64,000 nt of DNA from CAVVAL01 sp963742725 (GCA_963742725.1 CAVUMX010000001.1:1178001-1242000), one strand, 5' to 3'; shown: positions 37,545-45,562, numbered from the stretch's first letter. The notes: generated by a model from the sequence alone, not told the origin. Program-made: numbers and translations.

Positions 37545-38548
37545 GGTGTTATCTCTCCAGACCCTCGGGTGATCAGGTGGACGGGCAGCATCTTCACCGC
37601 CGGTTCGGCGCGGTCGCCATCGAGCCGCGCGAACAGCCGGTCGGCCGCGAGGCGACCCAGGTCTGCGGCGTCGTGACGGACGACCGTGACGCCGGGCACG
37701 ACCAGGTCGGCGGCCTCGAAGTCGTCGAATCCGACCACCGCGATGTCGGTGCGCCCGAGCGAACGCAGCCCGTGCAGGGCGCCGATCGTCAGCAGGTTGT
37801 TGCCGGTGAAGAACGCGGTCGGCGGCTTCGGACCGGCGAGCAGCTCGCGGGTCGCGTGCTCGGCGGCTGCCGCGTCCGCGAGGCCGGTGCGGGCCAGAGC
37901 GGGGTCGTCCTCGGCTCCGTGCAGGTTCAGCGCGGCCTCGTAGCCGGCGCGCCGCTGGATGCTCGTGTACAGCTTCGCGTCGTCGCCCAGGTAGCTGATG
38001 CGGCGGTGGCCGTGGCGGATCAGGTGCGTCACGGCGAGCCGCGCGCCACCCTCGTTGTCGGCCACGACGACGTCGGCGGACACGCCCTCCGCCGGCCGGT
38101 CGACGCAGACGATCTGGAGCCCGCGCTCCTGCTCGGCCGACAGGTGGCTGTGGTCGTGGCCCGCCGGGACGACGATCAGGCCGCTGACCCGCCGCTGTGA
38201 CAACGACAGCACCAGCCGGCGCTCCGTGTCGGGGTCGCGCTGGCTGCTGCCGATGACCAGCAGGAGCTGACGCTCGTGCGCGCGCTGCTCGATCGCGTGC
38301 GCGATCACCGAGTAGAACGGGTTGCTCAGGTCCTCGATGACGAGCCCGATGCTCGACGAATCGGCGCCCAGCCGGAGCCGGCGCGCGAAGTCGTTCGGGC
38401 GGAAGCCCAGCTCGGCCATGGCGTCGCGGACACGCTGCTCTGTCTCGGGACGGACCGATTTCTCCCCGTTCAGCACGCGGGAAGTCGTCTTGAGGCTCAC
38501 CCTGGCCCGCTCGGCGACGTCCTTGAGGGTCGGACGCTTGGTGTTCAT
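37541..38548 (-). CDS. LacI-family repressor of the sugar operon
   Basis: A 335-residue LacI/GalR regulator. The N-terminal helix-turn-helix reads PTLKDVAERARVSLKTTSRVLNGEKSVRPETEQRV, followed by the hinge with ELGFRPNDFARRLR and a type 1 periplasmic-binding-like sugar domain ending HLITRGSGEITP. It leads the operon and is coupled to manA by a GTGA overlap. Just upstream is the perfect dyad GACAACGTTGTC, typical of LacI-family operators. A 21-codon reading frame overlaps its start. Confidence 0.95.
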   Translation of the reverse strand: MNTKRPTLKDVAERARVSLKTTSRVLNGEKSVRPETEQRVRDAMAELGFRPNDFARRLRLGADSSSIGLVIEDLSNPFYSVIAHAIEQRAHERQLLLVIGSSQRDPDTERRLVLSLSQRRVSGLIVVPAGHDHSHLSAEQERGLQIVCVDRPAEGVSADVVVADNEGGARLAVTHLIRHGHRRISYLGDDAKLYTSIQRRAGYEAALNLHGAEDDPALARTGLADAAAAEHATRELLAGPKPPTAFFTGNNLLTIGALHGLRSLGRTDIAVVGFDDFEAADLVVPGVTVVRHDAADLGRLAADRLFARLDGDRAEPAVKMLPVHLITRGSGEITP

Positions 38549-38610
38549 CGGTCGCCCTCCTTCGGCGTCGAGGCGGCGAGCCCGCTGGTGGGGCTCTCGG
38601 GGTGGCGCAT
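38545..38610 (-). CDS. Possible 21-residue leader peptide coupled to lacI
   Basis: ATG 38610 is preceded by GGAGG with 6-nt spacing, a better ribosome-binding site than most genes here. The frame runs 21 sense codons (begins MRHPESPTSG, ends KEGDR) and its TGA overlaps the lacI ATG as ATGA. Such a frame could set lacI translation by coupling. It has no similarity I know. Codon use is compatible with coding, but the length is too small to be sure. Confidence 0.45.
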   Translation of the reverse strand: MRHPESPTSGLAASTPKEGDR

Positions 38611-38686
38611 GGGATACCTCCGGATGTCGATGGCCGATGAGCCATCACACACCGTTCCTCGTTGGCACGTAGTTCTTCCATCCTAA

Positions 38687-38698
38687 GACAACGTTGTC
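38687..38698. promoter_or_regulatory. LacI-type operator
   Basis: GACAACGTTGTC is a perfect 12-bp palindrome with the central CG typical of LacI-family sites. It lies 139 bp before the lacI start and 77 bp before the possible leader peptide. Autoregulation of the whole sugar operon is the natural reading. Confidence 0.75.
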
Positions 38699-38748
38699 AA
38701 TAGCTGAATCGCTCCGGTTACCGGACCGATGCCTTGGGTGAACGGCGC

Positions 38749-38821
38749 AAGTGCTGTGACCACTGACATTCGTGGGCCCGAGGCCGGCCGAAGCCCTAGA
38801 ACGTCGGTGGTCACAGCACTT
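38749..38821. repeat. Intergenic palindrome upstream of rmuC
   Basis: Arms of 23 nt (38749-38771 and 38799-38821) are inverted repeats with 21 of 23 matches, starting from AAGTGCTGTGACCAC. The 27-nt loop is GC-rich. It sits between the divergent sugar operon and rmuC, 52 bp before rmuC, so it is not a simple terminator. Confidence 0.7.
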
Positions 38822-38872
38822 ACCGCGTGGCGTGTGACGGAAGTGTCGGAGGTGGTTGCCAGGATTGGGCGC

Positions 38873-40060
38873 ATGGACGCCTTCGTGGTTGCCGTCGTGG
38901 CGCTGATCTGCCTCGCCGCCGGCGGGCTCGTCGGGTGGTACGCCGCCCGGGCCCGGCTGGCCACCGAGGTCGCCGGCCTGCGCGCCACGCTCGATGCGGC
39001 GCGGGTGGGTGAGCAGCGGCTGGAACAGTCCCTTCGGGCGCTGTCGCACGAGTCGATCGCCCAGAACAACTCAGCGTTCGCGCAGCTCGTCGCGCCGATC
39101 CGGGAGAGCCTGGCGAAGGTGGAAGCGCAGGTGGACGAGGTCGAGCGCGACCGGGTCGAGGCGTATGCGACGCTCCGCCAGCAGGTCCAGTTCATGCACC
39201 AGACGTCCGAGCAGCTGCGCATCGAGACCAGTCAGCTCGTCGCCGCGCTGCGCGCCCCGCAGGTCCGGGGGCGGTGGGGCGAGCACCAGCTCCGGCGGAT
39301 CGTCGAGGTGTCCGGCATGGTCGAGCACTGCGACTTCGTGGAGCAGGCCACGTCCATCACGCCGGACGGCACGCTCCGCCCCGACATGGTCGTCACGCTG
39401 GCCGGCGGCAAGAACGTGGTGGTGGACGCGAAGGTCCCGTTCTCGGCCTACCTGGAGGCGATGGAGTCCCGCGACGAGCGGCACCGCACGACCCGCCTTG
39501 ACGCGCACGCCCGTCACCTGCGGTCACATGTCGACGCGCTCGGCAGCAAGGCCTACTGGGAACGGTTCGACCCGTCGCCCGAGTTCGTCGTGCTGTTCGT
39601 GCCGGCCGACACGTTCCTCGACGCGGCGCTCCAGCGGGAGCCGGCGCTGCTCGAACACGCGTTCCGGCGCAACGTCGTGCTGGCGACGCCGTCCACGCTG
39701 ATCGCGCTGCTCCGGACGATCGCGTTCACCTGGCGCCAGGAGTCCCTCGCCGCCAACGCGGCCCAGGTCCACTCGCTGGGGCGCGAACTGCACAGCCGGA
39801 TCGCCACGATGGGTGGCCACCTCGGCAAGCTCGGATCGTCGCTGAACTCGGCGGTGTCGCGGTACAACGAGGCGATCGGGTCGCTGGAAGGGCGGGTCCT
39901 GGTCAGCGCGCGGAAGTTCGCCGATCTCCAGGTGACGACCAGCGACCTGGAGACGCCGGGGCAGGTCGAGGTGGTCGCCCGGCAACTCCAGGCGCCGGAG
40001 CTGATCGCGTCCGAGACCGAGGCGCTGATCGCCATCGACAAGCGCCACGCCGCCCCCTAG
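38873..40060 (+). CDS. rmuC: DNA recombination protein RmuC
   Basis: A 395-residue RmuC protein, a membrane-anchored predicted nuclease that limits DNA inversions. An N-terminal membrane helix (MDAFVVAVVALICLAAGGLVGWYAA) leads into a coiled coil (~30-130). The nuclease-like core follows with RGRWGEHQLRRIVEVSGM, RPDMVVTLAGGKNVVVDAKVPF (Asp...Glu/Asp-x-Lys signature) and EFVVLFVPADTFLDAAL. ATG 38873 puts the anchor at the very N-terminus. No good ribosome-binding site is seen in front. Confidence 0.93.
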   Translation: MDAFVVAVVALICLAAGGLVGWYAARARLATEVAGLRATLDAARVGEQRLEQSLRALSHESIAQNNSAFAQLVAPIRESLAKVEAQVDEVERDRVEAYATLRQQVQFMHQTSEQLRIETSQLVAALRAPQVRGRWGEHQLRRIVEVSGMVEHCDFVEQATSITPDGTLRPDMVVTLAGGKNVVVDAKVPFSAYLEAMESRDERHRTTRLDAHARHLRSHVDALGSKAYWERFDPSPEFVVLFVPADTFLDAALQREPALLEHAFRRNVVLATPSTLIALLRTIAFTWRQESLAANAAQVHSLGRELHSRIATMGGHLGKLGSSLNSAVSRYNEAIGSLEGRVLVSARKFADLQVTTSDLETPGQVEVVARQLQAPELIASETEALIAIDKRHAAP

Positions 40061-40069
40061 CCCCGGGCG

Positions 40070-40246
40070 CGCGCGAAGGCCGGGCGGGGCGGCCGGGCGG
40101 ACGCTGGGGCCAGCCGGGCGCGGCGGGCGGGCCGGGCGGGCGCGCGGGCGCGCGGGCCGGGCGGGCGCGGCGGCCGGGCGGACGCGGCGGCCGGGCGGGC
40201 GCTGGGGCCAGCCGGGCGCCGCGGCCGGGCGCGCGGGGCCGGGCGG
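40070..40246 (+). repeat. G-rich low-complexity spacer after rmuC
   Basis: About 180 bp made almost only of GGGCGG, GGCCGGGC and GGCGG units on the plus strand. A longer unit around GCTGGGGCCAGCCGGGCG occurs twice (near 40103 and 40200). The rmuC mRNA tail would carry many G-runs and could form quadruplexes. No open frame here looks like a protein. Confidence 0.7.
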
Positions 40247-40297
40247 GGATTTGGGGTGGGATCGGCGAGCCTGGCTGCGCGATCCGACCCGAAATCC
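40247..40297. repeat. Intergenic palindrome, family 1 (second copy)
   Basis: Arms 40247-40267 and 40277-40297 pair in about 16 of the outer 18 positions, with the central AGCCTGGCT. It shares GGGATCG...CCTGG...CGATCCGACC with the element at 4219-4265. Here it sits between convergent rmuC and ispH and can end both transcripts. Confidence 0.65.
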
Positions 40298-40335
40298 GGT
40301 CCGGGGCGGGCGACCGTGCCGGTGGACGACGCGGG

Positions 40336-41295
40336 TTAGCGGGTGGCCTCGGCCGCGCGCATGTCGCGCTTGAGCTCCTGGGGCAGCGAGAAGATGAGCT
40401 TCTCCTGCGCGGACACGATCTCCTCGACGTCGGCGTAGCCACGCTCCGCGAGGAACGCCAGCACCTCGGCGATCAGATCCTCGGGCACGGACGCGCCGGA
40501 GGTGAGACCCACCGTGGTCACGCCGTCGAGCCACGCCTCGTCGATCTCGCTGGCGAAGTCGATGAGGTACGAGGCCCTCGCGCCGGCGTCGAGGGCGACC
40601 TCGACGAGCCGGACGGAGTTGGACGAGTTCTTCGACCCGACGACGAGTACCAGGTCGCACTCGGCGCCGATCTCCTTGACGGCCTGTTGCCGGTTCTGGG
40701 TGGCGTAGCAGATGTCGTCGCTGGGCGGCGATTCGAGCAGCGGGAAGCGGGTCTTGAGCCGGCCGACGGTGTCCATCGTCTCGTCGACGGACAGCGTGGT
40801 CTGCGACAGCCACACCACCTTCGACTCGTCACGGACGGTGACCTTGTCGACGTCGCTCGGACCGTCCACGAGGTGGATGTGGTCCGGCGCCTCGCCGGTC
40901 GTCCCGATGACTTCCTCGTGGCCCTCGTGGCCGATCAGGAGGATGTCGTAGTCCTCGTCGGCGAACCGCTTCGCTTCCATGTGCACCTTCGTGACCAGCG
41001 GGCATGTCGCGTCGATGGCCTTGAGGTTCCGCGCGGCGGCCTCCTCGTGCACCACCGGGGCCACGCCGTGCGCCGAGAACACGACCGTGGCGCCCTCGGG
41101 CACCTCGTCCGTCTCCTCGACGAAGATCGCTCCCCGCGCCTGCAACGTCTGGACGACGTGCTTGTTGTGCACGATCTCCTTGCGGACGTACACCGGGGCG
41201 CCGTACAGGTCCAGCGCCTTCTCGACGGTGACCACGGCCCGGTCGACACCGGCGCAGTAGCCACGGGGCTTGGCGAGCAGAACGCGCTTAGACAT
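40336..41295 (-). CDS. ispH: 4-hydroxy-3-methylbut-2-enyl diphosphate reductase
   Basis: A 319-residue iron-sulfur enzyme that makes isopentenyl and dimethylallyl diphosphate in the last step of the MEP pathway. The three cluster Cys are in KPRGYCAGVDRAV, IDATCPLVTKVH and DDICYATQNRQQAV. Substrate-binding His residues (HNKHVV, SAHGVAP) and the catalytic Glu/Thr loop (LSQTTLSVDET) are present. ATG 41295 has no ribosome-binding site, but a -10 box 6 nt upstream. Product supply fits the prenyl transferase encoded at 60.9 kb. Confidence 0.97.
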   Translation of the reverse strand: MSKRVLLAKPRGYCAGVDRAVVTVEKALDLYGAPVYVRKEIVHNKHVVQTLQARGAIFVEETDEVPEGATVVFSAHGVAPVVHEEAAARNLKAIDATCPLVTKVHMEAKRFADEDYDILLIGHEGHEEVIGTTGEAPDHIHLVDGPSDVDKVTVRDESKVVWLSQTTLSVDETMDTVGRLKTRFPLLESPPSDDICYATQNRQQAVKEIGAECDLVLVVGSKNSSNSVRLVEVALDAGARASYLIDFASEIDEAWLDGVTTVGLTSGASVPEDLIAEVLAFLAERGYADVEEIVSAQEKLIFSLPQELKRDMRAAEATR

Positions 41296-41301
41296 AGGCC
41301 C

Positions 41302-41307
41302 ATCGTA
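41302..41307 (-). promoter_or_regulatory. -10 box of ispH, leaderless arrangement
   Basis: TACGAT on the minus strand ends 6 nt before the ispH ATG, placing +1 at the A of ATG. A -35-like TTGGGC lies 19 nt further upstream. Confidence 0.55.
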
Positions 41308-41369
41308 GGCGGCACGTGGTAGTGGGGCCCAAGCGCGTGATCCGCCCCACACCCGCGCGGCCCCCCACC

Positions 41370-41418
41370 TTCGGACTTTTGAGGGTCCGGCCCCGCCGCG
41401 CACCCTCAAAAGTCCGAA
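41370..41418. repeat. Intergenic palindrome, family 2 (first copy)
   Basis: Perfect 17-nt arms TTCGGACTTTTGAGGGT (41370-41386) and ACCCTCAAAAGTCCGAA (41402-41418) flank a 15-nt GC-rich loop. It lies between the divergent ispH and xseA genes. The identical arms recur at 54704-54752 with a different loop. Confidence 0.8.
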
Positions 41419-41422
41419 ACTC

Positions 41423-41462
41423 GGCGGGATGGCGGGACGGCGGGACGGCGGGATGGCGGGAT
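41423..41462 (+). repeat. Five tandem 8-bp GGCGGGAY repeats
   Basis: GGCGGGAT, GGCGGGAC twice, then GGCGGGAT twice, without gaps, followed by more G-runs up to about 41535. Four or more GGG runs on the plus strand could form a quadruplex just upstream of the xseA promoter. Confidence 0.75.
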
Positions 41463-41550
41463 GGGAGCGGCGAGCGCGCGGGATCGGAGGGGCGGGCGCG
41501 CGGCATGGCGGGAGCGTGGCGCGCGGCGGCGGGGCCTAGGCTGACGTGCC

Positions 41551-42771
41551 GTGACCCAGCCGAAGTCGTCGCCCGAGGAGCCGTGGCCGGTCCGCGTCGT
41601 GAGCCAGAAGATCGCGGGTTGGATCGCCCGGCTCGGCGACATCTGGGTGGAGGGGCAGGTCACGCAGCTGTCCCGCCGGCCAGGCACGAACACGGTCTTC
41701 CTCACCCTGCGTGATCCGGCGGCGGACATCAGTCTTCCGGTGACGTGCTGGCGCCAGGTCTTCGACGACGCGCAGCCGGCGTTGACCGAGGGCGCGCGGG
41801 TGATCGTCCACGCGAAGCCGGAGTTCTTCGCCCAGCGCGGGACGCTGTCGTTGCGGGCGGCCGAGTTCCGGCCGGTCGGGATCGGCGAGCTGCTGGCCCG
41901 GCTGGAGCGGCTCAAGGCGGCGCTGGGCGCGGAGGGGCTGTTCGCGGCGGAGCGGAAGCGGCGGCTGCCGTTCCTGCCGAACACCGTCGGGCTCGTCACC
42001 GGACGGGCGAGCGCCGCCGAACGCGACGTCCTGGAGAACGCGAAGCGGCGCTGGCCCGCCGTCCAGTTCGCGGTCCGGAACGTGGCGGTGCAGGGGCCGA
42101 GCGCGGTACCGCAGGTGATCGGGGCGCTCCGCAACCTGGACGCCGACCCCGACGTCGACGTGATCGTCATCGCCCGCGGCGGCGGCAGCGTCGAGGACCT
42201 GCTGCCGTTCAGCGACGAGGGCCTGTGCCGTGCCGTGTTCGCGTGCCGCACGCCGGTCGTCAGCGCGATCGGGCACGAGCCGGACACGCCGCTGCTGGAC
42301 TTCGTCGCCGACGTGCGCGCGTCCACCCCGACGGACGCGGCCAAGCGCGTCGTCCCGGACCTCGCCGAGGAGAACCACCGCATCGGCGTCGCCCGTGACC
42401 GGCTGCTCCGCTCGGTCGCCGGACGGATCGACCGCGAGCAGCAGTGGCTGGACAACGTCCGGAGCAGGCCTGTGCTGGCCCGCCCCGAGGTGATGATCGA
42501 CCACCGTGCCAGCGAGGTCGCGGCGCTGCTGGACCGGTCCCGCCGCTGCCTCACGCACCGGCTCGACGCCGCCGCCTCCGAGCTGTCGCACACGCTCGCC
42601 CGTGTCACCGCGCTGTCGCCGCAGGCCACGCTCGATCGCGGGTACGCCGTCGTCCAGCGCGAGGACGGGGCGGTCGTCCGGCGCCCGGCGGATGTCGACC
42701 CCGGTGACCAGGTCCGGGTCCGGCTCGCCGAGGGCGAGGTCCCGGCCGAGATCGGCTTCTGGGAGGAGTGA
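41551..42771 (+). CDS. xseA: Exodeoxyribonuclease VII large subunit
   Basis: A 406-residue subunit of the single-strand exonuclease Exo VII. An N-terminal OB-fold (residues ~15-115: KIAGWIARLGDIWVEGQVTQLSRRPGTNTVFL) is followed by the catalytic domain with GLVTGRASAAERDVLENAKRR and the conserved IARGGGSVEDLLPFSDEGLCRAV and AIGHEPDTPLLDFVADVRASTPTDAA segments. A long helical tail ends in the usual C-terminal ATLDRGYAVVQ motif. The GTG start has no ribosome-binding site; TAGGCT (41537-41542) lies 8 nt upstream. It forms Exo VII with the xseB product. Confidence 0.96.
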   Translation: MTQPKSSPEEPWPVRVVSQKIAGWIARLGDIWVEGQVTQLSRRPGTNTVFLTLRDPAADISLPVTCWRQVFDDAQPALTEGARVIVHAKPEFFAQRGTLSLRAAEFRPVGIGELLARLERLKAALGAEGLFAAERKRRLPFLPNTVGLVTGRASAAERDVLENAKRRWPAVQFAVRNVAVQGPSAVPQVIGALRNLDADPDVDVIVIARGGGSVEDLLPFSDEGLCRAVFACRTPVVSAIGHEPDTPLLDFVADVRASTPTDAAKRVVPDLAEENHRIGVARDRLLRSVAGRIDREQQWLDNVRSRPVLARPEVMIDHRASEVAALLDRSRRCLTHRLDAAASELSHTLARVTALSPQATLDRGYAVVQREDGAVVRRPADVDPGDQVRVRLAEGEVPAEIGFWEE

Positions 42772-42855
42772 GCCCGCTGCCCGCGCCGCCCCAAACCGGA
42801 CTGTTCGGGATGCCGTGCTGTAACCGGGCACGGGAACGCCCGATAACCCCGACAG

Positions 42856-42883
42856 TTGGAGCGGGTGTGCCGGGCTCTAGGCT
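42856..42883 (+). promoter_or_regulatory. Promoter of xseB, leaderless arrangement
   Basis: TTGGAG (42856-42861), a 16-nt spacer and TAGGCT (42878-42883) look like a standard vegetative promoter. The -10 ends 6 nt before the xseB ATG, so xseB can be made from a leaderless mRNA independent of xseA. Confidence 0.55.
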
Positions 42884-42889
42884 GCCCGC

Positions 42890-43093
42890 ATGGCGAGTCC
42901 GGAGCTGAGCTACGAGCAGGCGCGCGCCGAGCTGGGCGAGGTCGTCCAGAAGCTCGAAGCGGGCGGGATCACCCTCGAGGAGTCGCTGACGCTCTGGGAG
43001 CGCGGCGAGCAGCTCGCCAACGTCTGCCAGGCCTGGCTGGACGGCGCCCGAGCCCGTCTCGCGGCCGCCCGCGAGCCCGACCCCGAGAACTGA
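42890..43093 (+). CDS. xseB: Exodeoxyribonuclease VII small subunit
   Basis: A 67-residue helical protein of normal length. The family pattern is clear: SYEQARAELGEVVQKLEAGGITLEESLTLWERGEQLANVCQAWLDGARARL. Several copies bind the helical arm of XseA and regulate its nuclease. It lies 118 nt after xseA, with its own likely promoter and no ribosome-binding site. Confidence 0.95.
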   Translation: MASPELSYEQARAELGEVVQKLEAGGITLEESLTLWERGEQLANVCQAWLDGARARLAAAREPDPEN

Positions 43094-43095
43094 CG

Positions 43096-43290
43096 CCCCA
43101 CCGCTCGGCCACCGCCCCGCCACCCCACCGCCCCGCCACCCCACCGCCCTGCCACCCCGCCGCCCCACCGCCCGGCCGCCCCGCCGCTCGGCCGCCCCAC
43201 CGCCCTGCCGCCCGCCGCCCCCGCCGCCAGGCCGCCCCGCGCGCCCTGCCACCCAGCGCGCGCGGGCGCCAGACCCGCACGGGCGGGCGC
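43096..43290 (-). repeat. CCRCCCC-rich spacer (G-rich on the minus strand)
   Basis: Nearly 200 bp of CCGCCCCACC, CCGCCACCCC and related units, ending with a GC-rich dyad near 43255-43290. On the minus strand it reads as repeated GGGG and GGTGGGG runs. It follows the stop of the GNAT gene, so its mRNA tail would be G-rich. It is the third such spacer within 3.3 kb. Confidence 0.65.
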
Positions 43291-43295
43291 CGCAA

Positions 43296-43793
43296 CTAGC
43301 GTTGCCGGGTCAGAACCCGGGTGAGTGATCCGTCCTCTTCGGTGATGTCCCGGACGTGCTGGAACCCGATCCGCGCGAGCAGTCCCAGGGAGGCCGCGTT
43401 CTCGGCGGCGACCGTCGCGTGGACAGCGTCCAGGCCGAGCGTGTCGAACCCGTACGCCACGAGCGTCTCAGCGATTTCGGTGCCCAGGCCGCGACCCCAT
43501 GCGGACGGCGCCAGCGCGTAGATGATCTCGTGCCCGTCGACGGTGTCGGTGCGCTTGATCTCGGCGTGCCCCTGGTACCGGCCGGCCTCGCGCACGGCCC
43601 ACACGTCGAACCGCTGGTCCTCGTACACGGCGAAGACCCGCCAGAACAGCGCGCGGTCGGCCTCCTCGCCCATCGGCCCGTCGCCCATCCAGCGGGACAC
43701 GTCGTCGTCGCCGAAGAGCTTGACGAAATCCTCTTCGTCGGACGGTGCGTACGGCGCGAGTTCCAGCCGTTCGGTGCGCAGAGTCGGGGTCAC
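43296..43793 (-). CDS. GNAT-family N-acetyltransferase (RimJ/RimL type)
   Basis: A 165-residue acetyltransferase. It opens TPTLRTERLELAPYAPSDEEDFVKL, as in RimJ/L-like enzymes that acetylate protein or small-molecule amines. The acetyl-CoA loop is YALAPSAWGRGLGTEIAETLVAYGF, followed by VAAENAASLGLLARIGFQHV. I prefer GTG 43793, which has TACGGT 6 nt upstream, over the TTG at 43808. Substrate unknown. It is divergent from the ABC pair next door, with both promoters in a 63-bp gap. Confidence 0.88.
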   Translation of the reverse strand: MTPTLRTERLELAPYAPSDEEDFVKLFGDDDVSRWMGDGPMGEEADRALFWRVFAVYEDQRFDVWAVREAGRYQGHAEIKRTDTVDGHEIIYALAPSAWGRGLGTEIAETLVAYGFDTLGLDAVHATVAAENAASLGLLARIGFQHVRDITEEDGSLTRVLTRQR

Positions 43794-43799
43794 GCCCGG

Positions 43800-43849
43800 A
43801 CCGTACAACCGAAAACAACAAGATTAGTGTCGGTGCCGGCTCGTACAGT
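43800..43849. promoter_or_regulatory. Divergent -10 boxes of the GNAT and ABC genes
   Basis: TACGGT on the minus strand (43805 to 43800) ends 6 nt before the GNAT GTG. TACAGT on the plus strand (43844-43849) ends 7 nt before the ABC GTG at 43857. Neither gene has a ribosome-binding site, so both seem leaderless. Confidence 0.5.
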
Positions 43850-43856
43850 GACGAGC

Positions 43857-44768
43857 GTGTCCCAACAACCCGCCATCAGCCTGACCGGCGTCATCAAGCG
43901 CTACGGGGATGTCACCGCCGTCGACGGGCTGGATCTCGACATCGCGCCTGGCACCTGCATGGGTCTGCTCGGGCCGAACGGGGCGGGCAAGTCGACCACG
44001 ATGCGGATGCTGACCGGCCAGTCGATCGCCGACGAGGGCGACATCCAGGTGCTGGGCTACCGCATTCCGGCCGAGTCCAAGCACGCCCGCGCGCTGATGG
44101 GCGTGGTGCCGCAGCTCGACAACCTCGACCAGGAGCTGACGGCCGAGCAGAACCTGGCGGTGTTCGCCCGCCTCTACCGGGTGCCGCCGCGCGACCGTCG
44201 GGCGGCGGTCGACCGCGCACTCACGATCGCCCAACTCTCCGACCGGGCGGCGACGAAGGCCGAGGAGCTGTCCGGCGGCATGCGGCGCCGGCTGCTGATC
44301 GCGCGGGGCCTCGTGCACCGGCCCCGGCTCGTGCTGCTCGACGAACCGACGGTGGGGCTCGATCCACAGATCCGCCAGGAGCTGTGGGCGTTGATCGACG
44401 GGTTGCGCACGGCCGGCACGACCGTCCTCATGTCGACGCACTACATCGAGGAGGCCGAGCGCCTCGCCGACGACGTCGCGGTGATGAACCACGGCAAGGT
44501 GATCGCGCGCGGCGCCCCCGTCGCGTTGCTCACCGAGCACGCGGGCAAGACCGCCGCCGAGTACTACGGCCCGCCGGAACGCCTGACCGAGGTGGAACGG
44601 CTGGCGCAGGCCGCCGGCATGCCGACCCGGCGCACCGGCCCGAGCATCTCCGTCCTCCGCGCCGAGGACATGCCGCCGTCGCTGCTCGACGAGCTGGGCG
44701 ACGGGAACCGCCGGGCGGCCAACCTGGAGGACGTGTTCGTGGCGCTGACCGGAGAGGTGGTCGCGTGA
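43857..44768 (+). CDS. ABC transporter ATPase, DrrA/NodI type
   Basis: A 303-residue ATPase of the ABC-2 drug/polysaccharide export class. Walker A is GPNGAGKSTTMRMLTG, the signature LSGGMRRRLLIARGL, Walker B LVLLDEPTVGLDP, and the switch His is in MSTHYIEEAERLADD. The C-terminal ~80 residues match the DrrA/NodI tail. GTG 43857 is favoured by the -10 box; GTG 43848 is possible. The stop overlaps the permease start as GTGA. Substrate cannot be read from the sequence; antibiotic or lipid export is usual. Confidence 0.92.
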   Translation: MSQQPAISLTGVIKRYGDVTAVDGLDLDIAPGTCMGLLGPNGAGKSTTMRMLTGQSIADEGDIQVLGYRIPAESKHARALMGVVPQLDNLDQELTAEQNLAVFARLYRVPPRDRRAAVDRALTIAQLSDRAATKAEELSGGMRRRLLIARGLVHRPRLVLLDEPTVGLDPQIRQELWALIDGLRTAGTTVLMSTHYIEEAERLADDVAVMNHGKVIARGAPVALLTEHAGKTAAEYYGPPERLTEVERLAQAAGMPTRRTGPSISVLRAEDMPPSLLDELGDGNRRAANLEDVFVALTGEVVA

Positions 44769-45562
44769 CGGCCGTCCAGGAGCCCAAGAAGAAGCTGCGG
44801 TTCATCGAGCCGGCGGCGCTCGCCGGTGTGCTCACCCACGACCTGACCGTGTTCCGGCGGTACTGGCCGTCGACCACGTTCTCGGCGATCGTCGAGCCGA
44901 CGATCTACCTGCTGGCGTTCGGCGTCGGCTTCGGCATGCTGGTGCCGGTCGTCACGGGCGTGCCGTACATCGAGTTCCTGGGCACGGGTGTCGTCGCCAC
45001 CGCCGTGCTGTTCAGCTCGGCGTTCTCGGGCATGTTCCAGACCTTCATCAGGCGAACCTTCCAGCGGACGTACGACGCCATGCTCGCCGCGCCCGTCGAC
45101 ACGCACGAGCTGGTCACCGGCGAGGCGCTGTGGATCGCGCTCAAGGCCGGCGTCTACGGCTGCGCGCCGCTACTGGTGGCGATCGGCTTCGGACTCGACC
45201 CGTCCCCCGGGATGCTGCTCGTCCCGGTGATCGGCTTCCTCACAGGCCTCGGCTTCGGCCTGTTCGGCATCTGGACCAGCGCGGTCGTCCCGAACATCGA
45301 CTCGTTCAACTACATCATCTCGGCCGTGCTGACCCCGCTGTTCCTGGTCGCCGGCACGTTCTTCCCGCTCGACACGCTGCCCACCTGGGCGCAGGTGGCG
45401 GGCCAGTTCAACCCGCTGTACCACTGCGTCGAGCTGGTCCGGCATGCCGCCTTCGGGCTGCAACCGCTGGAGGATCTGCGGTCCGCCGGGGCGCTGATCC
45501 TGTTCGCCGCGCTGATGTGGGTGTTCGCCGTCCGCCGGATGCGCAAGCGCCTGATCGACTGA
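44765..45562 (+). CDS. ABC-2 type permease, NodJ/DrrB type
   Basis: A 265-residue permease with six membrane segments after an N-terminal amphipathic elbow helix (DLTVFRRYWPSTTFSAIVEPTIYLLAFGVG). The ABC-2 signature region FLVAGTFFPLDTLPTWAQVAGQFNPLYHCVELVR is close to the NodJ/DrrB consensus. It is translationally coupled to the preceding ATPase (GTGA). It converges on recQ with 34 nt between stops. Confidence 0.92.
   Translation: MTAVQEPKKKLRFIEPAALAGVLTHDLTVFRRYWPSTTFSAIVEPTIYLLAFGVGFGMLVPVVTGVPYIEFLGTGVVATAVLFSSAFSGMFQTFIRRTFQRTYDAMLAAPVDTHELVTGEALWIALKAGVYGCAPLLVAIGFGLDPSPGMLLVPVIGFLTGLGFGLFGIWTSAVVPNIDSFNYIISAVLTPLFLVAGTFFPLDTLPTWAQVAGQFNPLYHCVELVRHAAFGLQPLEDLRSAGALILFAALMWVFAVRRMRKRLID

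Noticed and set aside
41423..41462. CRISPR-like repeats
   Set aside because: Units of 8 bp follow directly without spacers; no cas genes.
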